Source: Cognataquiflexum aquatile
GTDB lineage: Bacteria > Bacteroidota > Bacteroidia > Cytophagales > Cyclobacteriaceae
Assembly: GCF_003316845.1 (NCBI RefSeq)
Contig: NZ_QMIK01000006.1
Coordinates: forward strand, 124,001-188,000
Length of the DNA: 64,000 bases
Direction: 5' to 3'
Both the position numbers and the translations under genes were made by a program. Shown one piece after another: positions 45,768 to 53,509 of this stretch (position 1 is its first letter; every line of letters begins with the position of its first letter). The notes beneath the pieces were generated by a model. That model did not search any database and was not told the origin of the DNA. It saw only the letters and a list, made by a program, of their open reading frames with translations.

Positions 45768-45874
45768 ATGGGAGTTAAATATATTTTGGTGGCAAAGTAA
45801 AAAATTCTTGTTAATTATTCGGGTATGTTTTCTAAGTTAAATGTGTGTCAATTTTTCGTGTCGACTGTACCATT

Positions 45875-45969
45875 GGCTTTAACGTCAGAATATGAATAAA
45901 GTCACTGCTGTTTTTTGGGTCACCCCGTCTGCCAACATAACCCCAAACTGCTTTGTTGATTTAGCGGTT
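45875..45969 (-). repeat. attC-like site 2c (cassette cluster 2)
   Basis: Between the DUF808 and VOC-ankyrin cassettes. Boxes GGCTTTAAC (45875-45883) and TTTAGCGGTT (45960-45969) on plus. In the second, the AAC triplet reads AAA on minus, so this end looks mutated. Inner pairing (TTTGGGTCA near 45914 with CCCCAAAC near 45940) is weak. Confidence 0.42.
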
Positions 45970-45974
45970 GTTTT

Positions 45975-46334
45975 TTATTGTTTAATTACTTGTCCGATGA
46001 ACAAAAGGGTCTTTGTCTGAGGAACTTCAATATGCACTTCTCTCATCCCGTATTCACGGTCAAACGGCTCTCTTACTTTCAAACCTGTTACTTTGTCCTT
46101 TATTGCAATCCAAAGTCCGTCAAGGTCGTCAATTTCTAAATAAAATTCCATTTGACCGATGTCTTCGCCTGCACGCATAATATGAATTGTCAGATTATCT
46201 TTCTGGTAAATTGCGTAAGTTTCTGTGTCCATTTCAGGGGAAAAACCCAATACTTCTTTGAAAAACAAAACTGTTTCTTTCAAATTGAAGGAAGGTATCA
46301 TCGGGCTTAGATATTTTGCTTTGTATCCATTCAT
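45975..46334 (-). CDS. VOC family protein in a cassette
   Basis: 119 residues. VOC layout: SPMIPSFNLKETVLFFKEVL, AIYQKDNLTIHIMR, QMEFYLEIDDLDGLWIAI, GMREVHIEVPQTKTLLFI. Metal-position residues are only partly conserved. The start overlaps the stop of the ankyrin gene by 4 bp (ATGA), so the ankyrin gene is first in this two-gene cassette. Confidence 0.82.
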   Translation of the reverse strand: MNGYKAKYLSPMIPSFNLKETVLFFKEVLGFSPEMDTETYAIYQKDNLTIHIMRAGEDIGQMEFYLEIDDLDGLWIAIKDKVTGLKVREPFDREYGMREVHIEVPQTKTLLFIGQVIKQ

Positions 46335-47074
46335 TTATAGAGGTATTTGTTTGGTATGTTGTCAGATTTGTAGTCAATGCCGTAAGAGGCTTTCATCAAA
46401 ATCTGTACAACTTCGTAAATGTCTTTTTCGGTTCGCTGAAATTGTCTAAGCAAGCCCATCATTGCATAACTGATAGGGTTGACAGAAGGGATAAAAGTTT
46501 CCCACTCGTATTCTTTTCCCCAAACAAGCCCTCTTACGGTCAGCGAAAGGTCAGCCTTTTGAGAAACGAGAAATTTCAGTACGTCAATACAGGTGTTATT
46601 GTGTTGATTGACCGTGTGAAACACTGGAGTTTGTCCGCCAAATCCGTTGCTGTCAATTCCTGCTTTTTCATTGATGTCGGCCCCGTGTTTCAAAAGGATT
46701 TTTGCACAGTTCAAGTGATTATATTCAGCACAAATGTGCAGAAGCGTTGCTTCAAAAAGTGGCGTAAAAGTACAGTCTAAGGAGTATTTTCTATCTTTCT
46801 GTTCGTTGTTCTCTGTGAGGATCTTGTCAAGCGAGAAGCCATCATCAAGTAACACAGCGAGAAAAATTTTGTCGTCAAATACCAATCCATAATCAACGAA
46901 TGTCTTGATGCAGTCTTTAAACTTCGGGCTTCGCAGATACATATTTATCAATTCATAAATAAGCGGCTTGCCATTATGAATCTGATTCGGGTCAATACCA
47001 TTTTCAAAACATTCCTTAATCCCTTCAGCAGAGTGGATTTCAAAATCGCCTATTATTTTTTGGAGGTAGTCCAT
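46331..47074 (-). CDS. ankyrin-repeat protein in a cassette
   Basis: 247 residues, no signal peptide. Ankyrin repeats are seen at about 85-185: TPLFEATLLHICAEYNHLNC, AKILLKHGADINEKA and TPVFHTVNQHNNTCIDVLKF. The N-terminal part (GIDPNQIHNGKPLIYELINM) looks like further degenerate repeats. A protein-binding role in the cytoplasm is likely, partner unknown. Coupled to the downstream VOC gene. Confidence 0.82.
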   Translation of the reverse strand: MDYLQKIIGDFEIHSAEGIKECFENGIDPNQIHNGKPLIYELINMYLRSPKFKDCIKTFVDYGLVFDDKIFLAVLLDDGFSLDKILTENNEQKDRKYSLDCTFTPLFEATLLHICAEYNHLNCAKILLKHGADINEKAGIDSNGFGGQTPVFHTVNQHNNTCIDVLKFLVSQKADLSLTVRGLVWGKEYEWETFIPSVNPISYAMMGLLRQFQRTEKDIYEVVQILMKASYGIDYKSDNIPNKYLYK

Positions 47075-47101
47075 TGTACCTGAGATGTGTCAAATAAAAT
47101 A

Positions 47102-47272
47102 ACCGCTAACATTCGAGGCGTTGCGCAGGTTGGATAACCTGTGATCCTACTGCTGGCTTGGCCACTAAAGACGCGATTAGTTAAAGCCAAATTACTGAAG
47201 ATGATTACCAATACCAAAAGTTGATAGGGCAATTGTGAAAGCGCAAATTTCACCAAGCCTTTTGTTAGCGGT
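47102..47272 (-). repeat. attC-like site 2d (cassette cluster 2)
   Basis: Perfect 10-base inverted outer ends ACCGCTAACA (47102-47111) and TGTTAGCGGT (47263-47272). Inner AGGCGTTGCGC pairs with a bulged GCGCAAA-n-AAGCCT on the other arm. 171 bp. A further box-like GTTTACAAC follows at 47279-47287, only seven bases beyond, as if an emptied cassette remains between. Confidence 0.5.
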
Positions 47273-47293
47273 TTGGGCGTTTACAACGTGAGC

Positions 47294-47342
47294 CTCCCAC
47301 CAAGGTGTAGTTTAGCGATTTATGGTGGACTGGGTGGGATTT
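47294..47342 (-). repeat. conserved hairpin motif, copy B
   Basis: CTCCCACCAAGGTGTAGTTT to GACTGGGTGGGATTT. CCCACC pairs with GGTGGG, with the same inner GTGTAGTTTAGCGATT as copy A. Confidence 0.7.
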
Positions 47343-47387
47343 GTAATTCCACCCTTTTTTTTTCCAATTTGCAATTGGACTTTTCAA

Positions 47388-47463
47388 CCAAACACCCAAA
47401 TGAAAGATAATTTTTGGAAACTGGAATTACATCCCGACAGCTGTACGGTATCTAATAAATAAA
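47388..47463. repeat. 75-bp direct repeat, left copy, flanking the decarboxylase
   Basis: Starts CCAAACACCCAAATGAAAGA and includes TTACATCCCGACAGCTGTAC. Repeats in the same orientation at 49363-49437. Together with hairpin copies B and C this makes a duplicated block of roughly 180-250 bp on both sides of the decarboxylase gene. Confidence 0.75.
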
Positions 47464-47597
47464 GGGGTGTTGATACAATCTTCGCCTAGAGGTGGTGAAT
47501 CTTGATAACCGAGGCCGTTTTTCACCGCTAGCGGTGTGTATATGCGTAGTTGCTGACGATAGAAAGCAAATATCGGATTTAAAGTGTCATAGCCATT

Positions 47598-49037
47598 TTA
47601 TTCCAATTTTTGTCCGACTTCTCTAATAACGTTTAATAAAAAGTCAGATGTCTCTTTCGTTTTTCTATGATTAATTAAACAAGCCCTTAGCACAAATTCT
47701 TCGCCCAGTTTTGTTCCTGTTATAAATACTCGTCCATCCTGTTCCAATGCCGGAATGAGATTTTTATTGATGGTCTTGATAGCTTCCTCGGACTTTAAAT
47801 TGCCAATATATCTGAAGCATACGACAGCTAAATGTGATGTTGCTTTTAGTTCAAAGTCAGTTGATTTTTCAATTTCATCTGCCAGATAATGCGTCAAATC
47901 AATGTCTTTTTGAATCATTGCTTTATATGCGTTGAATCCGTAAGACTTTAAACTCATCCAAACTTTAAAGGCCTTTGCATTTCTTGAAACTTGAAAATAA
48001 TGCTCATTAAATTCTAATCTATTGTTTCCGGATTCTAATTCGGTGTCTAAGTACTCAGCCTTTTTATAATAGGTTTCCCGTAAGGAGCTCCAATCTTTGA
48101 TAATTGCACATCCTACTTCAAAGGGTTGATATAACCATTTATGAAAATCCAAAGCTATGGAATCAGCCCTCTCCATGCCTTTGTAGTAATGTTTCAAACT
48201 ATCCAAGGCAGACGCCAAACCACCATACGCCCCATCAATATGGAACCACATCTGATGCTTTTGGGCAATGTCTGCCAAAGCATCCAAATCGTCAATAGCT
48301 CCAGTATTTACTGTACCTGAAATGCCTACTACGCAAAATGGGCGATAACCCTGCGAAATGTCTTTTTCTATTTGTTGCTTTAGGGCTTCAATATCTATTC
48401 TGTACCCGGTATCTGTTTTGATTTTTCTTAATTGATTGGTGCCAATTCCCAAAATCTGAACACTCTTATCAATGCAACTATGAACTTGTTCGGACGTATA
48501 TACCGTAAATGGTTTTTTATTGAATAAACCTTCTTCTTTGATGTTTTCTTTTTTGAAAAATACATTTCGGGCAACTGTTAAGCCTGTTAAATTGGCGGCC
48601 GAACCACCACTGACCATTACGCCACCAGCTATAGGATTGTATCCAATCATTTGCGTTGCCCAATGAATCACTCTTTTTTCAATTTCATTCATTGCCGGTG
48701 ACAAATGCCATTTGGTCGGATTCTGGTCTACCGTATTGGCTAATGTTTCAGCTATGTTAGATATTTGATTCCCTCCAGACATCACATAGGCATACATATG
48801 TGGGCCTAAATTGCCAGTTGCAGTATTCAGGACTTTTTGCTCCACAAATCTTAGCAATTCTTCATTATCCATTCCGTTTAAGGGAATAGATTCATCAAAC
48901 CAACTTTCCACCTCTTCTTGTGAAAAATTGTGATAGCCTTTCTGTGTCTCTATTTGCTCGTATTGCTTTAAAACAAGTTCGTTTGTTTTATTCAATAACT
49001 GCTTGTATTCATTTATATCTAAGTCTAATGATTTCAT
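47598..49037 (-). CDS. pyridoxal-phosphate-dependent group II amino acid decarboxylase
   Basis: 479 residues, full length for aromatic-L-amino-acid/glutamate decarboxylases. Phosphate-binding GGVMVSGGSAANLTGL, ring-stacking and acidic residues in WFHIDGAYGG, and the Schiff-base Lys in LDFHKWLYQPFEVGC at about 300. Decarboxylates an amino acid (tyrosine, DOPA, tryptophan or a diamino acid) to an amine. Specificity cannot be read. Large for a cassette gene. Degenerate boxes (TTAAAGT strings at 47578 and 49118) sit at both sides. Confidence 0.9.
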   Translation of the reverse strand: MKSLDLDINEYKQLLNKTNELVLKQYEQIETQKGYHNFSQEEVESWFDESIPLNGMDNEELLRFVEQKVLNTATGNLGPHMYAYVMSGGNQISNIAETLANTVDQNPTKWHLSPAMNEIEKRVIHWATQMIGYNPIAGGVMVSGGSAANLTGLTVARNVFFKKENIKEEGLFNKKPFTVYTSEQVHSCIDKSVQILGIGTNQLRKIKTDTGYRIDIEALKQQIEKDISQGYRPFCVVGISGTVNTGAIDDLDALADIAQKHQMWFHIDGAYGGLASALDSLKHYYKGMERADSIALDFHKWLYQPFEVGCAIIKDWSSLRETYYKKAEYLDTELESGNNRLEFNEHYFQVSRNAKAFKVWMSLKSYGFNAYKAMIQKDIDLTHYLADEIEKSTDFELKATSHLAVVCFRYIGNLKSEEAIKTINKNLIPALEQDGRVFITGTKLGEEFVLRACLINHRKTKETSDFLLNVIREVGQKLE

Positions 49038-49181
49038 TTTTTAATTTTTTATTTACAAAATCTGAAACAATCCATTTATTCCCGTTTAAAAGTCTTTAGC
49101 ACCATTCTTTTATTGACTTTAATGTCAGACTCCCTCTTTACGAGACAAGTTGTGAATAAAGTTCCTGCTGGTTTTATGTCA

Positions 49182-49230
49182 TCCACACCTGGATGTAGTT
49201 TAATGATTGATGGCGGACTGGGTGGGATTT
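49182..49230 (-). repeat. conserved hairpin motif, copy C
   Basis: CCACACCTGGATGTAGTTTA to GACTGGGTGGGATTT, the most diverged copy of the motif at 44842 and 47294. Just beyond, TTCCGATAGCTATCGGAA (49259-49276) is a perfect palindrome sharing its core with the one at 27553. Confidence 0.65.
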
Positions 49231-49362
49231 GCCTTACCTGCACCTGGCCCAAGGCTAATTCCGATAGCTATCGGAACCTAAGGGATCATTTCCAAACGCC
49301 TTGTCCTACCCTTTTATCCTTTCATCTTCGATAGACATCGGGATGCAATTTAGATTTTTATA

Positions 49363-49437
49363 CCAAACACCCAAACGAAAGATAATTCATGCGAATTGAA
49401 TTACATCCCGACAGCTGTATGGGATCTACTAAATAAA
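49363..49437. repeat. 75-bp direct repeat, right copy, flanking the decarboxylase
   Basis: CCAAACACCCAAACGAAAGA with TTACATCCCGACAGCTGTAT; partner of 47388-47463. Confidence 0.75.
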
Positions 49438-49547
49438 AAGGTAGGAGCGAGCCTTAAGAATAGCTTTGATGAAGCTATTTAGCAAAAAGCCATATTTCAG
49501 GAAAGAAAAACTATATCTATAGGTTAATCCTTTCTACACCCAGAGGG

Positions 49548-49612
49548 GGTTTCGTGCAACAGCGGTTTCTTGCTTGGGCTTGCAAGCCGCACGAAAACCT
49601 AGTTGTTAGCGG
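49548..49612 (-). repeat. attC-like site 2e (cassette cluster 2)
   Basis: Follows the PaiB-like gene. Outer box GTTAGCGG (49605-49612) with inner stems GTTTCGTGC/GCACGAAAAC and GCGGTTTCTTGC/GCAAGCCGC. A matching box on the far side is not evident. Confidence 0.42.
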
Positions 49613-49617
49613 CTGTT

Positions 49618-50235
49618 TTATTTGTCCGTTAAATTCTCTTTCATATATTCTGCAATGATTATTTCGTTAGTGTCTTTGCTATTTGATAAAGTTTCAATGA
49701 TTTTTCTTTGCTCCGTATCCGTTCTATTTTGGCTCAATTTCTTTTTAGCTTGTAAGTCGGTTACTAGGATTTCAAATGCAATAATTCCTTTTGACATTTT
49801 TAGTTTATATTCTTCTGGAAAATTGTCCCAATGTTGTCGATATGCTGTTTCGTAACTGTCAATTGTCGCTTCAAGAGTTTCAAAAGTTTTTTCTTGTTCA
49901 GTTATTAGTTTCCCTTGTCCATAGGCGTGAATTGAAATGTAGTTCCAAGTTGGAACATTTAGGTTATTGTCATAGTTTTTTGTCGAAATGTATGCGTGAG
50001 GTTCGCTAAAAATAACCAAAACTGAATTGTTTTCAATGTCTTGCCAATGCTCATTAGCTTTTGCAAAATGTGAAGTCAAAACTATATGGTCGTCTTTGGT
50101 TGTTACAACAAATGGTAAATGTGTTGCAGTAGGGAAATTGTTTTTTGAGGTTATAATAGTCGCAAAACTAAACCGTTTTATAAACTCAATAATTTCTGTT
50201 TTATCTGTTGCTAAGTTTACTTTTGGAATGTACAT
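49618..50235 (-). CDS. FMN-binding negative transcriptional regulator-like protein (PaiB family)
   Basis: 205 residues. PaiB marks: FSFATIITSKNNFPTATHLP, VLTSHFAKANEHWQDIENN, VIFSEPHAYISTKNYDNNLN and PTWNYISIHAYG. The fold is the split-barrel flavin-binding type. Often annotated as a protease-production or sporulation repressor, but the biochemical role is unclear. Sole gene of a cassette with matched boxes GTTAGCGG (start side) and CCGCTAAC (end side). Confidence 0.9.
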   Translation of the reverse strand: MYIPKVNLATDKTEIIEFIKRFSFATIITSKNNFPTATHLPFVVTTKDDHIVLTSHFAKANEHWQDIENNSVLVIFSEPHAYISTKNYDNNLNVPTWNYISIHAYGQGKLITEQEKTFETLEATIDSYETAYRQHWDNFPEEYKLKMSKGIIAFEILVTDLQAKKKLSQNRTDTEQRKIIETLSNSKDTNEIIIAEYMKENLTDK

Positions 50236-50275
50236 TTTTCCATTTCGTTTTAAATTTTCGGGTCTGTCAAAATAT

Positions 50276-50409
50276 CCGCTAACGGTTTTCGGCTTGGCGA
50301 TGAGGCGGGTTTTTAGTACAAAAGTTCAATAGAATTAGTACTTTTGAACCTTGAACAATGTTTCATAGAAGCACTTCAGCCGCCATATTGCCAAACCGAT
50401 GTTAGCGGT
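50276..50409 (-). repeat. attC-like site 2f (cassette cluster 2)
   Basis: 134 bp between the PaiB-like and zinc-ribbon genes. Outer boxes CCGCTAAC (50276-50283) and GTTAGCGGT (50401-50409). Inner arms CGGCTTGGCGATGAGGCGGG and CCGCCATATTGCCAAACCGA pair as an imperfect stem with small bulges, as in attC sites. Arms and boxes resemble site 1b in cluster 1. Confidence 0.65.
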
Positions 50410-50419
50410 TCGGGCTTTT

Positions 50420-51406
50420 TTATTTAGTTGTCTCAAACACATTATCAATAATTGTTTCTACCGCATTTTTTGTTCTCGGAACACCGTCGACTTTCAAATA
50501 TTCTCTAAGTCTGTTGGCAATAATTTCAGGTCTTGGATTGTCAATTAATCTTGGGTTCAATTGTCGCAACCAAAGAGATTGGTTTAATCTTTCCCCAATT
50601 GTTGTGCAATAAGTTAAACTGTCAAGTGCTACCAAACTCAATGGTCGTCCGATTGTCAACCACTTATTTGCTCTGTCCCAAGTGAACCGTGAACATGCGG
50701 CAAGTTGTCCCCAGCTTGAAGAAATATTTTTTATTCTTTCACAAACTTTCTCAATCCAGTCAAGTGTCTTGTCGCTTTGGAAATAGAGCAGTGCAGAAAC
50801 ATTTTCGGATAAAAATTTGTCGTCTTTGCTTTCAAGTTCTTTGCTAAGAATTTCAAATGCTTCTTCAAAGTCAAGGCATTTTGTTATTGGCTCTGCAAAG
50901 ATTTGAAGTTCATTTTCTCGTCTTTTAGTCCATTCATTTTTAATCCATTCTTCTGCTGTTCTTCCAACTACTTTTCCCGCAATTTCAAACGCTTTGTAAT
51001 TGATTGCTCGGTTGTAACTTACCTTTTCTTTCAGTCTTTTAAGAACATCCAGTTTGTCAAACTTTTGAAGCTCGTTGATAACAAAATCGTCCGTAAAATA
51101 CTGAACAAATGAAAAGTCAATAAGTCTGTTTAAATCATTTTTGATTTGTTCGAATTCTGGAAACGGAAAATTTTCAGCGTCAATTACTTCAATGTCTGGC
51201 TGAGTAGCTTCTCCTGTGTCGTAATCGTAAAAATCATCGTGTAAATAGTAACCGTGTCCATGTATTGAAGTTAAGTTGAAAAACTCCAAAGGTCTTAACG
51301 CTTTGTTTAATAGTCTGTCGTAGCAAGCCAAGCACAAACGATAAGGATTTTGTCCTTCTTCAGCGAGTTCTTCAACTTCTTGTATGTTACAACTTTCACA
51401 TTTCAT
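50420..51406 (-). CDS. zinc-ribbon protein of unknown function in a cassette
   Basis: 328 residues, soluble. N-terminal CESCNIQEVEEL...RLCLACYDR has two CxxC knuckles (Cys3/Cys6 and about Cys25/Cys28), a small zinc ribbon. The remainder is largely helical and acidic, with two conserved-looking blocks (SSWGQLAACSRFTWDRANKW and RPEIIANRLREYLKVDG). No family recognised. The matched boxes GTTAGCGGT/ACCGCTAAC frame it. Confidence 0.7.
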   Translation of the reverse strand: MKCESCNIQEVEELAEEGQNPYRLCLACYDRLLNKALRPLEFFNLTSIHGHGYYLHDDFYDYDTGEATQPDIEVIDAENFPFPEFEQIKNDLNRLIDFSFVQYFTDDFVINELQKFDKLDVLKRLKEKVSYNRAINYKAFEIAGKVVGRTAEEWIKNEWTKRRENELQIFAEPITKCLDFEEAFEILSKELESKDDKFLSENVSALLYFQSDKTLDWIEKVCERIKNISSSWGQLAACSRFTWDRANKWLTIGRPLSLVALDSLTYCTTIGERLNQSLWLRQLNPRLIDNPRPEIIANRLREYLKVDGVPRTKNAVETIIDNVFETTK

Positions 51407-51429
51407 TGTCTGTGTCGTCTTTTAGCCTG

Positions 51430-51438
51430 ACCGCTAAC
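51430..51438 (-). repeat. cassette boundary box (cluster 2, upstream end)
   Basis: ACCGCTAAC on plus, i.e. GTTAGCGGT on the minus strand, 24 bp before the start of the zinc-ribbon gene. It is the reverse complement of the box after the same gene (50401-50409). No attC arm or attI-like sequence is recognisable beyond it. Confidence 0.45.
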
Positions 51439-51462
51439 GTCTTTCTTTCTTCTATTTATAGT

Positions 51463-51491
51463 GGAAAGCATCCCGATTTAGGATGCTTTCC
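51463..51491. repeat. strong hairpin at the edge of cassette cluster 2
   Basis: Perfect 11-bp stem GGAAAGCATCC/GGATGCTTTCC with loop CGATTTA. It could be a terminator, but no long T run follows on either strand. Confidence 0.6.
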
Positions 51492-51639
51492 CTACTATTG
51501 AGGAAAGATTTTCTATAAAACTAAAGCAATTTTATTATAAATCTAAACCATCAAATGCACAATTTCTGATCAAAAATCCCAATAGACATTCTTTATCTTA
51601 TAATAAAGTCTCTGCTACCTTTCTCCTATACTTCCCCTA

Positions 51640-52010
51640 ACCTCCCGCCCACCTTCCCCTATAGATACTCCGACTCCCTCCTAGGGATACTCCGTGTCCT
51701 ACTTAGGGATACTCCGTGTCTGGGTTACCCTTGAGCTACTTTTGGGAGGAGTATATTGGGGATTTTGGCTATAGGAGGTGCCTCAATCGTTCACGCCTCC
51801 TATTTCAAAACAATAAACTCAGGACACCACTCCCCAACCTCTAACCTCTAACCTCTTACTACTTACCTCATACCTCATACTTCCCACTTCAAACTTCCTA
51901 CTTCCAAACTTCCCAACTTCCATACTTCCCACTTCCCACCTCTCACCATTTACCTATTACCTTCGTACTTTTCACTTCGTACTTCGTACTTCGTTCTTTT
52001 TCCCTATTTT
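51640..52010. repeat. low-complexity tandem repeats upstream of the Gfo/Idh gene
   Basis: About three 21-bp units around TAGGGATACTCCGTGTC (51661-51725), then a long pyrimidine-rich stretch (51825-51995) of short units such as CCTCTAA, ACTTCC and ACTTCGT. No ORF. The oxidoreductase promoter must lie within or beside it. Confidence 0.7.
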
Positions 52011-52016
52011 AGATCC

Positions 52017-53006
52017 ATGAAAAAGATACAGGATCAGGAAGTCCGTTGGGGGGTGTTGGGTGTAGGTAATGTATGCGAAGTCAAGTCCGCACCTGCTATG
52101 AAGCATATTCCCCACAGCAAACTTGTGGCCGTCATGCGCCGCGATGAAGCCAAGGTCAAAGACTATGCACTCCGCCATGATGTCCCCAAGTGGTATACAT
52201 CCGCTGAGGAATTGGTCTACGACCCGGAAGTCAATGCGGTCTACATCGCTACCCCGCCACACATGCACCTGCCTCTCACAAGGTTGGTGGCTGCAGCCGG
52301 CAAACCTGTCTATGTCGAAAAACCCATGGCTAGGACCTATGCCGAATGCAGGGAAATGATCGCCGTCTGTGAGGAAGCCGGAGTTCCGCTTTATGTGGCG
52401 TACTACCGGAGGGCACTGCCCCATTTTTTGAAGATCAAAGAATTGATGGATTCCGGCTCCATCGGAGATATCCGAACTGTCCACATCAACCTGAAGCAGG
52501 TACTCAAACCAGATGTGGTCGTACATCTGGAAAACAACTGGCGCATCAATCCCGAAATTGCCGGTGGTGGATACTTCTTTGACCTGGCTTCCCATCAGTT
52601 GGATTTGTTGGATTTCTTTTTTGGTCCGGTGAGCAAAGCAAGCGGTTTTTCATCCAATCAAGCCAAAGCATACCATGCGGAGGATATAGTGACTGGAAGT
52701 TTTGTGTTTGAAAACGGCGTCTTGGGATCAGGAAATTGGTGTTTTACCACATCCCGCACCGCGGAGATCGATGAGGTCATCATTTATGGCAGCAAAGGGT
52801 TGATCCGATTTGAGACTTTTGGCAAAGGGGAGTTTACCCTGGAATCAGATCAGGAAGATCCCATCCATTACCATGTCGACCTGCCCAAAAACATTCAGCA
52901 GCCTTTGATCAAATCCATTGTCGAGGACTTATTGGGAACGGGAACTTGCCCAAGTACCGGACGTACAGCAGCAAGGACCAATTGGGTGATGGGGGAGATG
53001 GTGTAG
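52017..53006 (+). CDS. Gfo/Idh/MocA family NAD(P)-dependent oxidoreductase
   Basis: 329 residues. Rossmann start RWGVLGVGNVCEVKSAPAM, then the family motif VYVEKPMARTYAECREM with the catalytic Lys of EKP at about 101. The C-terminal beta-sheet domain includes GGGYFFDLASHQLDLLDFFF with the conserved His. Oxidises or reduces a sugar or a sugar derivative. Isolated between repeat tracts, so pathway unknown. G+C-rich like core genes. Confidence 0.93.
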   Translation: MKKIQDQEVRWGVLGVGNVCEVKSAPAMKHIPHSKLVAVMRRDEAKVKDYALRHDVPKWYTSAEELVYDPEVNAVYIATPPHMHLPLTRLVAAAGKPVYVEKPMARTYAECREMIAVCEEAGVPLYVAYYRRALPHFLKIKELMDSGSIGDIRTVHINLKQVLKPDVVVHLENNWRINPEIAGGGYFFDLASHQLDLLDFFFGPVSKASGFSSNQAKAYHAEDIVTGSFVFENGVLGSGNWCFTTSRTAEIDEVIIYGSKGLIRFETFGKGEFTLESDQEDPIHYHVDLPKNIQQPLIKSIVEDLLGTGTCPSTGRTAARTNWVMGEMV

Positions 53007-53437
53007 GAGGAATCAGGAGGCAGTGTTCAGTATTCAGTAGGCGGTATTCAGTAGGCAGTGTTCAGTATTCTGAAGGCAGTCATCAGTCCCGACAACTTGA
53101 CAACCTGACAACGCGCAGCAGACAACCTGACAACGCGAAGCAGACAACAATTAGAACCACTAAAACAATTAGAACCAAGTACAATGTACTAAGTACCAAG
53201 TGCGATCCAATCAACCCGACAACCTGACAACGCGCAGCAGACAACAATTACAACCACTACAACCATTAGAACCTAGAGATTCTTCGCTACACTCAGAATG
53301 ACGGATACCAACCCGACAACCCGACAACCTGACAACGCGCAGCAGACAACCCGACAACAATTACAACTACTTCAACAACTACAACCACTACAACAATTTC
53401 CTCCAACATTCCCCCCTCCCTCCACCATTTTTTCTCA
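53007..53437. repeat. degenerate tandem repeat tract downstream of the Gfo/Idh gene
   Basis: Begins with four or more units of CAGTATTCAGTAGGC type, then GACAACGCGCAGCAGACAAC at 53107-53126, 53128-53147 (one change), 53226-53245 and 53331-53350, interspersed with CAACAATTACAACCACTACA-like runs. GATTCTTCGCTACACTCAGA at 53278-53297 is a known kind of dispersed bacterial repeat. Apparent frames here are artefacts of the repeats. Confidence 0.75.
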
Positions 53438-53442
53438 ATTGG

Positions 53443-53472
53443 TTGCTATAAAGGTGAATAATAATATCTTTG
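53443..53472 (+). promoter_or_regulatory. Bacteroidota-type promoter of the pyrophosphatase gene
   Basis: -33 box TTG at 53443-53445 and -7 box TATCTTTG at 53465-53472, separated by 19 bases; this fits the TTG-n19-TAnnTTTG consensus. The start codon is 37 bp downstream of the -7 box. Confidence 0.7.
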
Positions 53473-53509
53473 TCGCATTAAAAATTTTAGGGTTAACCCA
53501 AGATAATTT

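Noticed and set aside
47053-47256. 67-residue minus-strand frame inside site 2d
   Set aside because: It lies across an inverted repeat; frames inside attC-like sites are a frequent annotation artefact.
51972-52595. 207-residue minus-strand frame across the Gfo/Idh gene
   Set aside because: Antisense shadow; the plus-strand frame has the full Rossmann and EKP motifs.
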